From Brevibacterium sp. 239c (lineage in GTDB: Bacteria; Actinomycetota; Actinomycetes; Actinomycetales; Brevibacteriaceae): DNA of 64,000 bases. The stretch spans positions 62,001-126,000 of the forward strand of contig NZ_FXZH01000002.1 in the NCBI RefSeq assembly GCF_900169365.1, given 5' to 3'. The translations under genes were made by a program, and so were the position numbers. The notes below the pieces were generated by a model. The model saw only the letters and a list, made by a program, of their open reading frames with translations, was not told the DNA's origin and did no database searches. Below, piece by piece: positions 1 to 8,947 of the stretch; positions within the stretch are counted from its first letter, which is position 1, and every line of letters begins with the position of its first letter.

Positions 1-1
1 G

Positions 2-535
2 TTTTCGACCCTGGGCCGTATCCTCGTCCTCGTCATGGGGATCGCGGCCTTCGCCGTCATCGTGTTCTTCGCGATTCGTTCACTGGGCCGCATGAAGCGC
101 GCCCAGGTCTCCTCAGCAACGTCCGTCGAGTCCGTCGAGTCCGCTGAGTCCGCTGAGTCCGCCGAGGGGCAGGCTGCGGCCGGACCGCGTCGGACCGTTC
201 CCTTCGGACGCAGCTACTGGATCATCGTCGGGATCGAAGCACTGGCGCTCTTCGGCGGTACGCGCCTGCTGAGCGGTTTAGGGCATCCGGAACTCGGCGT
301 GGCCTGGGTGGCGTTCGTCGTCGGCACCCACTTCTATGCTCTCGGCCACGTGTTCAAACTCAACCGGTTCCATATTCTCGCCACGGTCGTCACCCTGTGC
401 GGCATTGCCGGCTTCATCGCCTTCTTCGCCTCGATCCCAGCGTTCATTCCCATCTTCAGCGGGATCATCTCCGGATTCGTGCTCCTGGCGTTCGGCCTCT
501 GGGCGCTCGTCCCGGTCGACGGTGAGCGTGCGTGA
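2..535 (+). CDS. Hypothetical multi-pass membrane protein, 5' end outside window
   Basis: The reading frame is open from the left edge, and the codons before the ATG at 35 already encode hydrophobic residues of the first membrane helix, so the true start probably lies outside the window. The visible part has one helix, a Ser/Val/Glu-rich linker (five tandem 9-bp units at 121-165), then about four more helices in the last 110 residues. It ends in a short hydrophilic tail. I do not recognise a family and no catalytic motif is visible. It is convergent with the tricorn-like protease, and a 15-bp inverted repeat lies between them. Function unknown. Confidence 0.6.
   Translation, partial: FSTLGRILVLVMGIAAFAVIVFFAIRSLGRMKRAQVSSATSVESVESAESAESAEGQAAAGPRRTVPFGRSYWIIVGIEALALFGGTRLLSGLGHPELGVAWVAFVVGTHFYALGHVFKLNRFHILATVVTLCGIAGFIAFFASIPAFIPIFSGIISGFVLLAFGLWALVPVDGERA
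121..165 (+). repeat. Five tandem 9-bp repeats inside a coding region
   Basis: Units of the form GTCCGNYGA follow one another without gaps and encode an S-V/A-E linker between membrane segments of the first gene. The period is a multiple of three, so copy-number change would keep the frame. Confidence 0.8.
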
Positions 536-547
536 AACGCCGATTTG

Positions 548-617
548 CTGTCCGCAAACGGTCGCCTGGTCGTTCTGGGGCGAACGTCTGCAGACAGTGA
601 AAACCGTTTGCGGACAG
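548..617. repeat. 15-bp perfect inverted repeat between convergent genes
   Basis: The arm at 548-562 (CTGTCCGCAAACGGT) is the exact reverse complement of 603-617, with about 40 bases between them that include a 10-bp palindrome (GTCTGCAGAC, 586-595). There is no T-tract, so a rho-independent terminator is uncertain. The 12-mer GTCCGCAAACGG recurs at 8274-8285 close to another TCTGCAG, which hints at a dispersed element or binding site. The rest of 536-738 shows no gene. Confidence 0.6.
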
Positions 618-738
618 TAATCGGCTGACCGAAGCCCGTGGCCAGTGACTCTTGACGAACAGGTCCCGTCGCCGGCTGCAGCGGTGGCGCGGGCCCAGGT
701 CCTGGTGCTTCGTCGGAGGGTTGGCTCCGTCGCCGGTC

Positions 739-3700
739 CTACTCCGTGGGCGCGCCTGGGGCCTGCACCTTCGGCACCGACTGGACCCGTGGGGCTGGGA
801 ACTCGGGCGGTTGGGCCGCGGGTGCATCCTCCAAGCCAGCGAGCACCTCGGCGATGGCACGGTCGAGCTGCAGATCGTCCTCGCTGAACAGCTGCGAGGG
901 ATCATGCTCGACCTCGATGTCGGGATCGACACCGTAGTTCTCCACATCCCAGCCCTTGCCTTCGAGCCAGAAGGCGTAGCGCGGCTGAGTCACGCCGGTG
1001 CCGTCGACCAGGTCGTAGCGGCCGTCGATGCCGACGACACCACCCCAGGTGCGGACTCCGATGACAGGGCCAAGGCCCTTCGCCTGCACGCGGGCGTTGA
1101 TGATGTCACCGTCGGAGCCTGAGAACTCGTTGGCGAGGAAGGCCACCGGGCCACGGCGGGTATCCTCCGGATCCGGAAGCATGGTGTCGTAGCTCCTGGA
1201 CGCGTTCCAGGCGATGACCCTGTCCGCGAAGCGTTCGGCGACCAGGGCACTCGTGTGACCACCCCGGTTGAACCGGACATCGGCGATGACGCCCTCGGCA
1301 GACATCGCCTGCCGCAGATCACGGTGCAGCTGAGCCCAGCCACCGGCCATCATGTCGGGGACGTGGACGTAGCCGATGCGACCATCTGACTTCTTCGCCA
1401 CGTACTCACGCCGGGAGCGGACCCAGTCCTGGTAGCGCAGCTTCTCCTCATTCGCCAGAGGAATGATCGCGACCACACGGTCCTTGCGCCCCCGCCGCAG
1501 GGTGAGCTCGACGATCGAATCCGCCGCTCCCACCAGATGGGCTGCCGGGCCGCGGACTTCGTCAACGGACTGACCGTTGACGGCGACGATGAGATCACCT
1601 TCGCGGGCTCCGACGCCGGCTTGGCGTAGGGGCGACCTGGCGGCGGGATCGCTGCTCTCACCAGGAAGAATACGTGCAATCGTCCAACCCTGCTCAGTCC
1701 GTTCCAGATCCGCACCCAGGAAACCGAGCTTCTTCGACTGATCACCAGGGGGGCTGGATGGTGAGACATAGGCATGTGAGGTGTTGAGCTCACCCACGGT
1801 CTCCCACAGGATGTCGACGAGGTCGTCATGGGTCAGCGCCTTCGCAGCGACTCGACGCCAGCGCAGGGTCACACCTTCCCAATTCACCCCGTTCATGTCC
1901 GCACGCCAATAGTGGTCACGCATGATGCGGGAGTTCTCCTCGAACATCTGCAGCCATTCGGCCCGCTGATCGAGTTCGAACCGCAGCCGTGTGAGGTCCA
2001 CGGAGACCGTATCGTCATCATCGGATTCGACCTTGCGGGTGGCTGGTCGCACCGCGACATCACCATCATTGGTCACGATGATGAGTTTGCCGTCACCAGT
2101 CACCTCATAGTCATCGGCTTTGTCGACGACGGTGGTGACCTTGCGTTTTGTGAAGTCGAAGTACTGGACCACCTCGCCGGGCTTCTCACCGGCATCCCCT
2201 GAATGCTTGTCGCCGAGTTCGCCATCTTCGGCATCACCGGTGCGCATCCACAGGACTCCGCCTTCGGCCGCCTTCAGATTGCGGAAGACACCAGAAGAGA
2301 CCGGGAACGCCACGATCCTCTCCTCTGCGCCGGCAAGTTCAACCTCTGCGGTGACAACGGTCTTCTCCGCCTTCGCCTTGTCCGCCTTCGAGGTCTCATC
2401 GGTGACCTCACCGATCGCCCACCCGCTGGCACTCGGGCCGAAGGGTGCGGGTTCGGTGGAACTCAGCGGCAGCAGCCACGGCCTGGTCACACCATTGAAC
2501 GACAGGTCGAAGGAATGCTGATTGTAGGAGGGATCGAAGGTCCGATCGGAGAGGAACGCGACGTATTTGCCGTCGACGGTGAATGCCGGCGAGAAGTCAT
2601 TGAACTTCCCACTCGTCAGCGCCTGACCCTCACGGTCGGACTTGGTGTCGACGATCATCAGCCTCTCCAGCATCTCCTCGCCCTGAGTCGGCTGTGACCA
2701 CACGAGGTAGCGGCCGTCGGGAGAGAACCGAGGAGTCTTGGCCTCACCGAAGCCCGAATGGCCCACCAGACGAGTCCTGCCATTGCCGACATCGACGAGG
2801 CGGATGCTGCCATCGTGAGAGATCGTGGCCAAGGTCTTCCCCGCAGGATCCGAAGCCATGTCGAGGACACGTCCGAGTGCTCCGGCCCCGATCCGCCGAG
2901 GCGGTTTGTCACCGGAGACTGCCCGCACCTCGATCGAGTCCTCACCCTCGACATCGGTGATGTACGCGGCGAGTCCGGTCTGTCCGACGACGACGGGCTC
3001 ACGGGTGCGGATCGACGAATCCGCACACAGCGCCCGTGCAGGACCTTCGCGATGGGCCAGCCAGAAGGTCTTTCCGCGCCATTCCACCACCGAGGCGTTG
3101 CCACCATGGTCCGGGACGATGCTCACAGTGCTGGAGGTGGGATCAATGTTGAGCGGCTGCACCCCAGTGCCGGGAAGCTGCACGTTCAGGGTCCTGATCT
3201 GTGCGTCGAGACTGTCGAGGATGCGGATATCACCGTGGCTGTGCCACACGATGCGGGTTCCATCGGTGGTGGCATCGCGGACATAGCCCTCGGCCTCGGT
3301 TTGGAACGTCAGCTGCCGCGGTTCACCGGTCGCGGCCTGATCCGACGTGGGCTGTGTGGCCAAACCGTCCCAGATCCACAGATTCGCCTGCTCATGAGCG
3401 TGATTCGGGAAGGTGGCGGCACGGTCAGAGGTGAAGACCAACGAGTCACCGACCCAGATCGGATCGGTCAGCGACGCCGCTTCCTCACGCAGCAGACGCT
3501 GCCACTGGGCACCTGTGCCCGAGGCGTCACCGGCCCGATCGAGCCACAGCCTGGGCGCTGTGCCGCCGCGATAGCGCTTCCAGTGCGCGGGGGGACGAGA
3601 AAACGGCGTGGACAGAGCGGTCACGCCCGAGTGATGTCTGCCCAGACCCGAGGCCCGACCCAGCGACAGGCGTTCGACACTGCCGTCGAGGCCGACGGAC

Positions 3701-4053
3701 TTCACAACGTGGTTGCGGACCTCGAACTCACCGGCATTGGACCCGATGAGAATATGGCGCTCATCGGCCCACCCGAGCATTGTCGTAGTCGTTCCACCCA
3801 ACCAGCTCAGCCGTCGCAAGGACCCGGAGGCCACCTCGGCGAGCATGAGTTCAGGATGCCCGTCGCGGAAGGACACATAGGCGACACGTGTCCCGTCCGG
3901 CGAAATCCGCGGACTGCGGACTGGGACATGATCCGAGGTCAGACGCCATGCACGCCCGCCAGCTGACGGGGCGATCCAGACATCGTCGTCGGCGGTGAAG
4001 GCGATGAGATCACCATGGATGTGCGGGTACCGGAGGTAAGAATTCTGAGTCAC
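739..4053 (-). CDS. Tricorn-type S41 family peptidase
   Basis: A cytosolic serine protease expected to cleave short peptides released by larger proteases. The order fits tricorn: N-terminal beta-propeller repeats (about residues 1-650, with repeated SPDG-type turns), a core region with TSHAY around S759/H760, a PDZ-like segment (about 790-880), and the nucleophile motif GSDGD with S980. These match the known tricorn residues S745/H746 and S965 in spacing. At 1104 residues the length is normal for the family. I chose the GTG at 4053 because similarity to a propeller start begins there; an ATG at 4140 would add 29 unlike residues and overlap argS. It is divergent from argS. Confidence 0.9.
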   Translation of the reverse strand: MTQNSYLRYPHIHGDLIAFTADDDVWIAPSAGGRAWRLTSDHVPVRSPRISPDGTRVAYVSFRDGHPELMLAEVASGSLRRLSWLGGTTTTMLGWADERHILIGSNAGEFEVRNHVVKSVGLDGSVERLSLGRASGLGRHHSGVTALSTPFSRPPAHWKRYRGGTAPRLWLDRAGDASGTGAQWQRLLREEAASLTDPIWVGDSLVFTSDRAATFPNHAHEQANLWIWDGLATQPTSDQAATGEPRQLTFQTEAEGYVRDATTDGTRIVWHSHGDIRILDSLDAQIRTLNVQLPGTGVQPLNIDPTSSTVSIVPDHGGNASVVEWRGKTFWLAHREGPARALCADSSIRTREPVVVGQTGLAAYITDVEGEDSIEVRAVSGDKPPRRIGAGALGRVLDMASDPAGKTLATISHDGSIRLVDVGNGRTRLVGHSGFGEAKTPRFSPDGRYLVWSQPTQGEEMLERLMIVDTKSDREGQALTSGKFNDFSPAFTVDGKYVAFLSDRTFDPSYNQHSFDLSFNGVTRPWLLPLSSTEPAPFGPSASGWAIGEVTDETSKADKAKAEKTVVTAEVELAGAEERIVAFPVSSGVFRNLKAAEGGVLWMRTGDAEDGELGDKHSGDAGEKPGEVVQYFDFTKRKVTTVVDKADDYEVTGDGKLIIVTNDGDVAVRPATRKVESDDDDTVSVDLTRLRFELDQRAEWLQMFEENSRIMRDHYWRADMNGVNWEGVTLRWRRVAAKALTHDDLVDILWETVGELNTSHAYVSPSSPPGDQSKKLGFLGADLERTEQGWTIARILPGESSDPAARSPLRQAGVGAREGDLIVAVNGQSVDEVRGPAAHLVGAADSIVELTLRRGRKDRVVAIIPLANEEKLRYQDWVRSRREYVAKKSDGRIGYVHVPDMMAGGWAQLHRDLRQAMSAEGVIADVRFNRGGHTSALVAERFADRVIAWNASRSYDTMLPDPEDTRRGPVAFLANEFSGSDGDIINARVQAKGLGPVIGVRTWGGVVGIDGRYDLVDGTGVTQPRYAFWLEGKGWDVENYGVDPDIEVEHDPSQLFSEDDLQLDRAIAEVLAGLEDAPAAQPPEFPAPRVQSVPKVQAPGAPTE

Positions 4054-4121
4054 GTGACCTACATTACAAGCTTGGGCGCCGAGGTGACACGGCCCATGCG
4101 GCGCAGTCGGTCCCCGACCAA

Positions 4122-4127
4122 TAGAAT
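4122..4127 (+). promoter_or_regulatory. -10 element of argS (leaderless)
   Basis: TAGAAT lies six bases before the argS ATG and there is no Shine-Dalgarno sequence, so transcription probably starts at or next to the start codon. No good -35 is visible at the usual distance. Confidence 0.5.
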
Positions 4128-4133
4128 GGTGAC

Positions 4134-5885
4134 ATGCCATCTCTGACTTCGCTTCTCAACGATCGTTTCGCACTTGCCCTCGAACAGTCCTTCGGCGAGG
4201 ATTTCGCGCGACGCGACCCCGTGATCAGGAGCAGCCAGTTCGCCGACTTCCAGGCCAACGTGGCGCTGCCCCTGGCGAAGGAGCTGAAGTCCAAGCCACG
4301 CGATATCGCGACCACGATCGTGGATAATCTCGACCTCGAGGGGATCTGCGTGACCCCGGAGATCTCCGGGCCGGGCTTCATCAACCTCACCTTCACCCCC
4401 GAGTTCCTGGCATCGACCCTGAACCAGGGACAGGTCACCGAAGTCGGGGCCGAGACGAGTGCAGCAGCCGACGGCGCAAGCTCCGCCGGACAGCGGATCG
4501 TCATCGACTATTCGGCGCCCAACGTCGCCAAGGAGATGCACGTCGGTCACCTGCGGACCACCGTCGTCGGTGATGCGCTGGCCCGCACCCATGAACTCTT
4601 CGGCAACACCGTGGTCCGCCAGAACCACATCGGTGACTGGGGCACTCCGTTCGGAATGCTCATCGAGCACCTCCTCGACGTCGGCATCGAGTCCGAGACG
4701 GCCCAGGACATCTCGGCCAACCCCAACGCCTTCTACCAGGCAGCCCGCGCGAAGTTCGACAACGACGAGGCCTTCGCCACCCGCGCCCGCGCCCGCGTGG
4801 TCGCGCTGCAGGGCGGGGACAGCCAGACCCTCGAGCTGTGGGAACGCCTCGTCGGGTTCTCACGGATCTACTTCAACCACATCTACTCACTCCTCGACGT
4901 CACCCTGACCGATGACGACCTCGCAGGTGAGAGCATCTACAACGATGACCTCGCCGCGGTCTGCCAGGACCTCGAGGACCAGGGCCTGGCCCGCATCAGC
5001 GACGGCGCACTGTGCGTGTTCCCCGAGGGATTCACCGGCCGCGAGGGCGAACCCCTGCCGCTGATCATCCGCAAATCCGACGGCGGCTACGGCTACGCGA
5101 CAACAGACCTCGCGGCCGTCCGCCACCGGGTGCGCACACTCAACGCCGACCGTGTCCTCTACGTCGTCGGTACCCCGCAGGCTATGCACTTCGAGATGGT
5201 CTTCGCCATCGCCCGGGCCGCCGGCTGGCTGCCAGAGGGCACCGAGTTCGAGCATGTGAAGATCGGCAATGTGCTCGGCGACGACGGGAAGATCCTGCGC
5301 ACCCGCTCCGGCGCGCCCCTGCGTCTGGCCGAACTCCTCGAGGAGGCGGTCGCCCGCGCCAAGACCACTCTGCAGGAGTCCAACACCGAGTTCGCGGCCG
5401 AAGAGGAAGCCGTCGTGGCCAAGGCCGTGGGCATCGGTGCCGTGAAGTACGCAGACCTCTCCGTCGCCCACGACACCAGCTACACCTTCGACCTCGACCG
5501 CATGCTCGCCCCCTTCGGCAACACCGCCCCGTACCTGCAGTACGCCGGGGCTCGGATCCGTTCGATCCTGCGCAAGGCGGACGGGGAGGCATATCCGGTC
5601 GCGCCGATCCACCTCGGCGAGGCGGCTGAACGTGACTTGGGTCTGGCGCTGCTCGGGTTCTCCGATGTCCTCGCCGATGTCATCGCGGGCTCCGCGCCGC
5701 ACCGACTGTGCACGTACCTCTTCGATCTCGCCCAGTCGTTCACCTCGTTCTACGAGCAGTGCCCGGTCCTCATCGCCGAATCCGCCGAGGTGCGCGATTC
5801 CCGGCTGCGTCTGAGCCAGACCGTCCTCGAGGTGCTCGAAGCGGGTCTCGGAGTTCTCGGCATCCGCGTGCCCGAGCGCATGTGA
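4134..5885 (+). CDS. argS: Arginyl-tRNA synthetase
   Basis: A class I aminoacyl-tRNA synthetase that charges tRNA-Arg in the cytoplasm using ATP. The N-terminal add-1 domain is followed by the HIGH-type motif HVGH (residues 136-139, in SAPN-AKEMHVGH). A GDDGKILRTR segment stands where the KMSK loop is expected; ArgRS commonly lacks canonical KMSK. The DALR anticodon-binding domain occupies the last 120 residues and ends at RVPERM. The 583-residue length is typical. The gene is probably leaderless, with TAGAAT six bases before the ATG. Its ATG-TGA end overlaps the next start codon, so the exporter downstream is likely translationally coupled. Confidence 0.97.
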   Translation: MPSLTSLLNDRFALALEQSFGEDFARRDPVIRSSQFADFQANVALPLAKELKSKPRDIATTIVDNLDLEGICVTPEISGPGFINLTFTPEFLASTLNQGQVTEVGAETSAAADGASSAGQRIVIDYSAPNVAKEMHVGHLRTTVVGDALARTHELFGNTVVRQNHIGDWGTPFGMLIEHLLDVGIESETAQDISANPNAFYQAARAKFDNDEAFATRARARVVALQGGDSQTLELWERLVGFSRIYFNHIYSLLDVTLTDDDLAGESIYNDDLAAVCQDLEDQGLARISDGALCVFPEGFTGREGEPLPLIIRKSDGGYGYATTDLAAVRHRVRTLNADRVLYVVGTPQAMHFEMVFAIARAAGWLPEGTEFEHVKIGNVLGDDGKILRTRSGAPLRLAELLEEAVARAKTTLQESNTEFAAEEEAVVAKAVGIGAVKYADLSVAHDTSYTFDLDRMLAPFGNTAPYLQYAGARIRSILRKADGEAYPVAPIHLGEAAERDLGLALLGFSDVLADVIAGSAPHRLCTYLFDLAQSFTSFYEQCPVLIAESAEVRDSRLRLSQTVLEVLEAGLGVLGIRVPERM

Positions 5886-7153
5886 ACCAGCCTGACCCAT
5901 CCGTTGCCCGGCGGATGCTGCCGTGGATGGTTGTGGGCATCGTCGTTCTGGCGATCAACCTGCGGGCACCGATCATCGCTCCGACGGCCGTCCTCAGTGA
6001 CATCCAGGACGACACCGGGCTGAGTGCGGCCGGGGTCGGCCTCCTCACGGGTCTGCCGGTGCTGCTGTTCGCCCTGGTCACCCCTGTGGCGGGCAAGATC
6101 ATCGGACGCTTCGGTGCGGAGGCAGCAGTGCTGTCGTGCCTGACCGGAGTCCTGCTCGGAACCGTGCTGCGCTCCGTGGGTCCGCCCTGGCTCGTGCTTG
6201 TGGGCACCGGAATCATCGGGTTCGCCATCACCTTGGGAAATATCGCCGTGCCGGTGATCATCCGCCGCGAGGTCCCGTGGAGCCAGGTGTCGATGGTGAC
6301 GGGCCTGTACTCGGCCACCATGAACGTCGGATCTATGCTCACGCTGCTCGGCACGGGGCCCTTGGCGGCAGCGTTCGGTTGGCGGTGGGCCATCGCCATC
6401 TGGGGCGCCATGGCAATGATCGGACTCGCCTACTGGCTATTCGCGATCCGGCTGCGGGTCCGTCGCAACGCGATCGTCGCAGCGTCGGCCGAAACACCAC
6501 CGGCACCCCAGCCCACACCGGTACGGCGCCCGTGGCGCGAGGCACCTCCTGAATTCCGTGCCATCATCGCGCTCCTTGTGGTCACCTTCAGCGGACAGTC
6601 GATCGCGTACTACACGACCACGACGTGGCTGCCGTCGATCCTGGCGGACACGGGAGGGTTGAGTGCAACCGCGTCGGGCGGCACCGCTTCTCTGTTCCAG
6701 GTCGCAGCCATCCTCGGCGCATTCGGTGTCCCGCTGCTGGCGGCCCGAACCAAGCCGTGGGTGCCGGTGGCCATCATCGCGGCGCTGTGGCTCTCACTGC
6801 CCGTCGGGCTGCTGCTGGCTCCGAACTCATATGTGCTGTGGGCGATCACCGGGGGTATCGCCCAGGGCGGCGGATTCACTGCGATCTTCTCCATCATCGC
6901 CCGCACCGCCGGCAGCGACCGGGAAACCGCATCCGCCTCGGCTCGGGTGCAGGGCGGCGGCTACCTGGCCGCCACACTGGCGCCGCCCTTCGCGGGCTGG
7001 CTGGGCAATGTCACCGACGGATGGACGGCCCCGATCCTGCTCATCCTCGCAGCGACCCTGGCCTTCACCATCGCGGGGCTGCTGGCCGTGCGGATCTCCG
7101 GCCGCTTCCGTGGCGGTGGGCCTGCCAATAGGCGTGAGGTGCTTGATGGTTGA
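5882..7153 (+). CDS. MFS transporter, CynX/NimT-like
   Basis: A 423-residue major facilitator with about twelve membrane helices. The start INLRAPIIAPTAVL and the central Pro-rich loop (about residues 205-220) resemble the CynX/NimT group (cyanate or 2-nitroimidazole transporter family). The substrate cannot be read from sequence. I chose the GTG at 5882, which overlaps the argS stop by 4 bp; the open frame extends further upstream inside argS, but those residues are shadow sequence. Coupling with argS is positional and does not prove a functional link. A hairpin terminator follows at 7190-7258. Confidence 0.85.
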   Translation: MNQPDPSVARRMLPWMVVGIVVLAINLRAPIIAPTAVLSDIQDDTGLSAAGVGLLTGLPVLLFALVTPVAGKIIGRFGAEAAVLSCLTGVLLGTVLRSVGPPWLVLVGTGIIGFAITLGNIAVPVIIRREVPWSQVSMVTGLYSATMNVGSMLTLLGTGPLAAAFGWRWAIAIWGAMAMIGLAYWLFAIRLRVRRNAIVAASAETPPAPQPTPVRRPWREAPPEFRAIIALLVVTFSGQSIAYYTTTTWLPSILADTGGLSATASGGTASLFQVAAILGAFGVPLLAARTKPWVPVAIIAALWLSLPVGLLLAPNSYVLWAITGGIAQGGGFTAIFSIIARTAGSDRETASASARVQGGGYLAATLAPPFAGWLGNVTDGWTAPILLILAATLAFTIAGLLAVRISGRFRGGGPANRREVLDG

Positions 7154-7189
7154 CGACCGGCCTCCTGAGTGACGCTCGCCTGAATGACG

Positions 7190-7258
7190 AACGGCTCCCG
7201 CTGCTGAAGTTGCCTCACGTGGATAAGTGAGGAATTCAGCGGCGGGAGCCGTTCTTTC
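7190..7258 (+). terminator. Rho-independent terminator after the MFS gene
   Basis: A 19-bp stem, arms 7190-7208 and 7235-7253 with one mismatch, is followed by TTCTTTCT-type sequence on the plus strand. It lies between convergent genes and could stop transcription from both sides. Confidence 0.8.
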
Positions 7259-7317
7259 TGTCTGTGCCAGCCAGCCGACCGGTCAGTTGACCAAGTCGGT
7301 CGACTTCTCAGAACAGA

Positions 7318-8166
7318 TCAGTGCTTGGCATTCTTGTCTTCGACTGTCTCGGCGGCCGACTTCGAATCCTCTGCAGGCTTGGCGATGGTCGCCGGTGTGG
7401 CCTTGGTGTCCTTGGACTCATTGGCCTCGGTCGCAGGCTTCGGTGTGGTCGTGGCGGCCGCCTTCGACTCAGGCACTGCTGTCTGCGAGACCTCAGGTGC
7501 TGTTCCCTGGCGGGATGCGGGGGTCGAACCCACCGGGCGAGCATCTTCGGGACGGTTGTTGGGCAGCGGTGTCGACCATGGGTCCTCGACCGGCTGCGCC
7601 TTCTTCCACACGTAGTAGCCGATGCCGGCTGCAGAACCGATGACCAGGGTCCACACGACTGCGGCCTTGCCACCACCGGACTTGCGTGCGGTGTCCTTCT
7701 GGATTCGTTTGCCGGCGTTTGTGAGGGCCTTGCGAGCCTTCTTCACGGCTTTCTTGTCGCCGGTCAGGCGCACAGCGAGATCGTCGACGAGCTGAGGAGT
7801 CTCAGCGGCTGCAAGCGAGTTCGCGGCGTTGGACGCAAACTTGCCGGCACGTTCGGTGGCTTCGGGACGGTAAGCATCGAGCTTGTCCGCCCAGGCATGA
7901 ACCTGCTCATTCGCTTTGTCTGCGAACGCTTCGACCTGGGGACGGGCCTTGTCGGCAAGGTCTTCGGCCCGATCGGCCAGTGCTTCAACCTGCGGGCGAG
8001 CCTTCTCAGCGAGCGCCTCGACCTGAGGGCGTGCCTTGTCAGCGGCTTCGCGGAGTTTTGGACTTGCGGCCCCGCTGGCATCGGCCAGGACTCGGAGTGA
8101 CGTCTTCTTCGCGGAATCGAGCTTCGAAGCGAACGGATCTCGAGCTGACTTCTTCGACATGAACAT
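7318..8166 (-). CDS. Lys/Ala-rich single-pass membrane protein with KARPQVE repeats
   Basis: I do not recognise a functional family. The 282-residue product starts with a basic segment. A predicted amphipathic helical region follows, in which KARPQVE occurs three times (44-50, 55-61, 73-79) with related ADKA units between. A basic stretch (138-166) precedes a single membrane helix (168-187) and a disordered Ala/Thr/Lys/Glu tail to the end. The architecture resembles apolipoprotein-like or histone-H1-like proteins anchored in the membrane. Start: ATG at 8166 with AGAGGA about 7 bases upstream; ATG at 8160 is the alternative. It is divergent from the cyclophilin gene. Confidence 0.7.
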   Translation of the reverse strand: MFMSKKSARDPFASKLDSAKKTSLRVLADASGAASPKLREAADKARPQVEALAEKARPQVEALADRAEDLADKARPQVEAFADKANEQVHAWADKLDAYRPEATERAGKFASNAANSLAAAETPQLVDDLAVRLTGDKKAVKKARKALTNAGKRIQKDTARKSGGGKAAVVWTLVIGSAAGIGYYVWKKAQPVEDPWSTPLPNNRPEDARPVGSTPASRQGTAPEVSQTAVPESKAAATTTPKPATEANESKDTKATPATIAKPAEDSKSAAETVEDKNAKH

Positions 8167-8332
8167 TCCCAATCCTCTTTGTCGGGGGCAATTGATCTGT
8201 CTCAGTCTACGGCCTAGGTGCAAGCTGCTGGACATCAGGCCGTCATGAAATTGTCTGCAGAAACGCTGACAGAGTCCGCAAACGGGGCCGAGGGAATCTG
8301 CAGAAGCCACGAGGGCGTGGAAGAATGGTCGT

Positions 8333-8872
8333 ATGACTACAGCTTCTACGCACACAGCGATCCTGCACACCAACCATGGTGACATCACCATCAACCTCTT
8401 CGGCAACCACGCTCCGAAGACCGTTGCGAATTTCGTGGAACTGGCCAGGGGCGAGCGTGAGTTCACCGATCCCGCCACCGGCGAACCCACCAAGCGTCCC
8501 TTCTTCGACGGCCTCAACTTCCACCGCATCATCGCGGACTTCATGATTCAGGGCGGCTGCCCACTGGGCACCGGCACCGGCGGCCCGGGCTACACCTTCG
8601 ACGATGAGATCCACCCGGAACTCCAGTTCGACCGCAAGTACCTGTTGGCCATGGCCAACGCCGGCAAGCAGATGGGACGCGGCACCAACGGTTCGCAGTT
8701 CTTCATCACGACCGCCGAGACCCCGTGGCTCAACGGCAAGCACTCCATCTTCGGCGAGGTCGCTGACGAAGCGTCGCAGAAGGTTGTCGACGAGATCAAC
8801 AACGTCCGCACCGCGGCCATGGACAAGCCGGTTGAACCAGTCACCTTGGAATCGGTCGAAATCAGCGGCTGA
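8333..8872 (+). CDS. ppiA: Peptidyl-prolyl cis-trans isomerase, cyclophilin type
   Basis: A cytoplasmic cyclophilin of 179 residues that catalyses proline cis-trans isomerisation during folding. The active-site signatures are present in order: FHRIIADFMIQGG (around residue 62), NGSQFFITT (around 122) and WLNGKHSIFG (around 138). There is no signal peptide. AAGAAT lies six bases before the ATG with no Shine-Dalgarno sequence, so the transcript may be leaderless. The position upstream of crgA, trpG and the kinase operon matches ppiA in the conserved origin-proximal block of Actinobacteria. Confidence 0.95.
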   Translation: MTTASTHTAILHTNHGDITINLFGNHAPKTVANFVELARGEREFTDPATGEPTKRPFFDGLNFHRIIADFMIQGGCPLGTGTGGPGYTFDDEIHPELQFDRKYLLAMANAGKQMGRGTNGSQFFITTAETPWLNGKHSIFGEVADEASQKVVDEINNVRTAAMDKPVEPVTLESVEISG

Positions 8873-8947
8873 TACGGATTCGTCGGTGAGCATCGGTACT
8901 TGCAGCTATCGAGTACTGAGACTCACTGAACTGAGTACCATGGTGTG

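Noticed and set aside
2758-3966. A 402-residue plus-strand open frame inside the tricorn-like gene
   Set aside because: It is the GC-rich antisense shadow of a well-supported protease; no recognisable domain.
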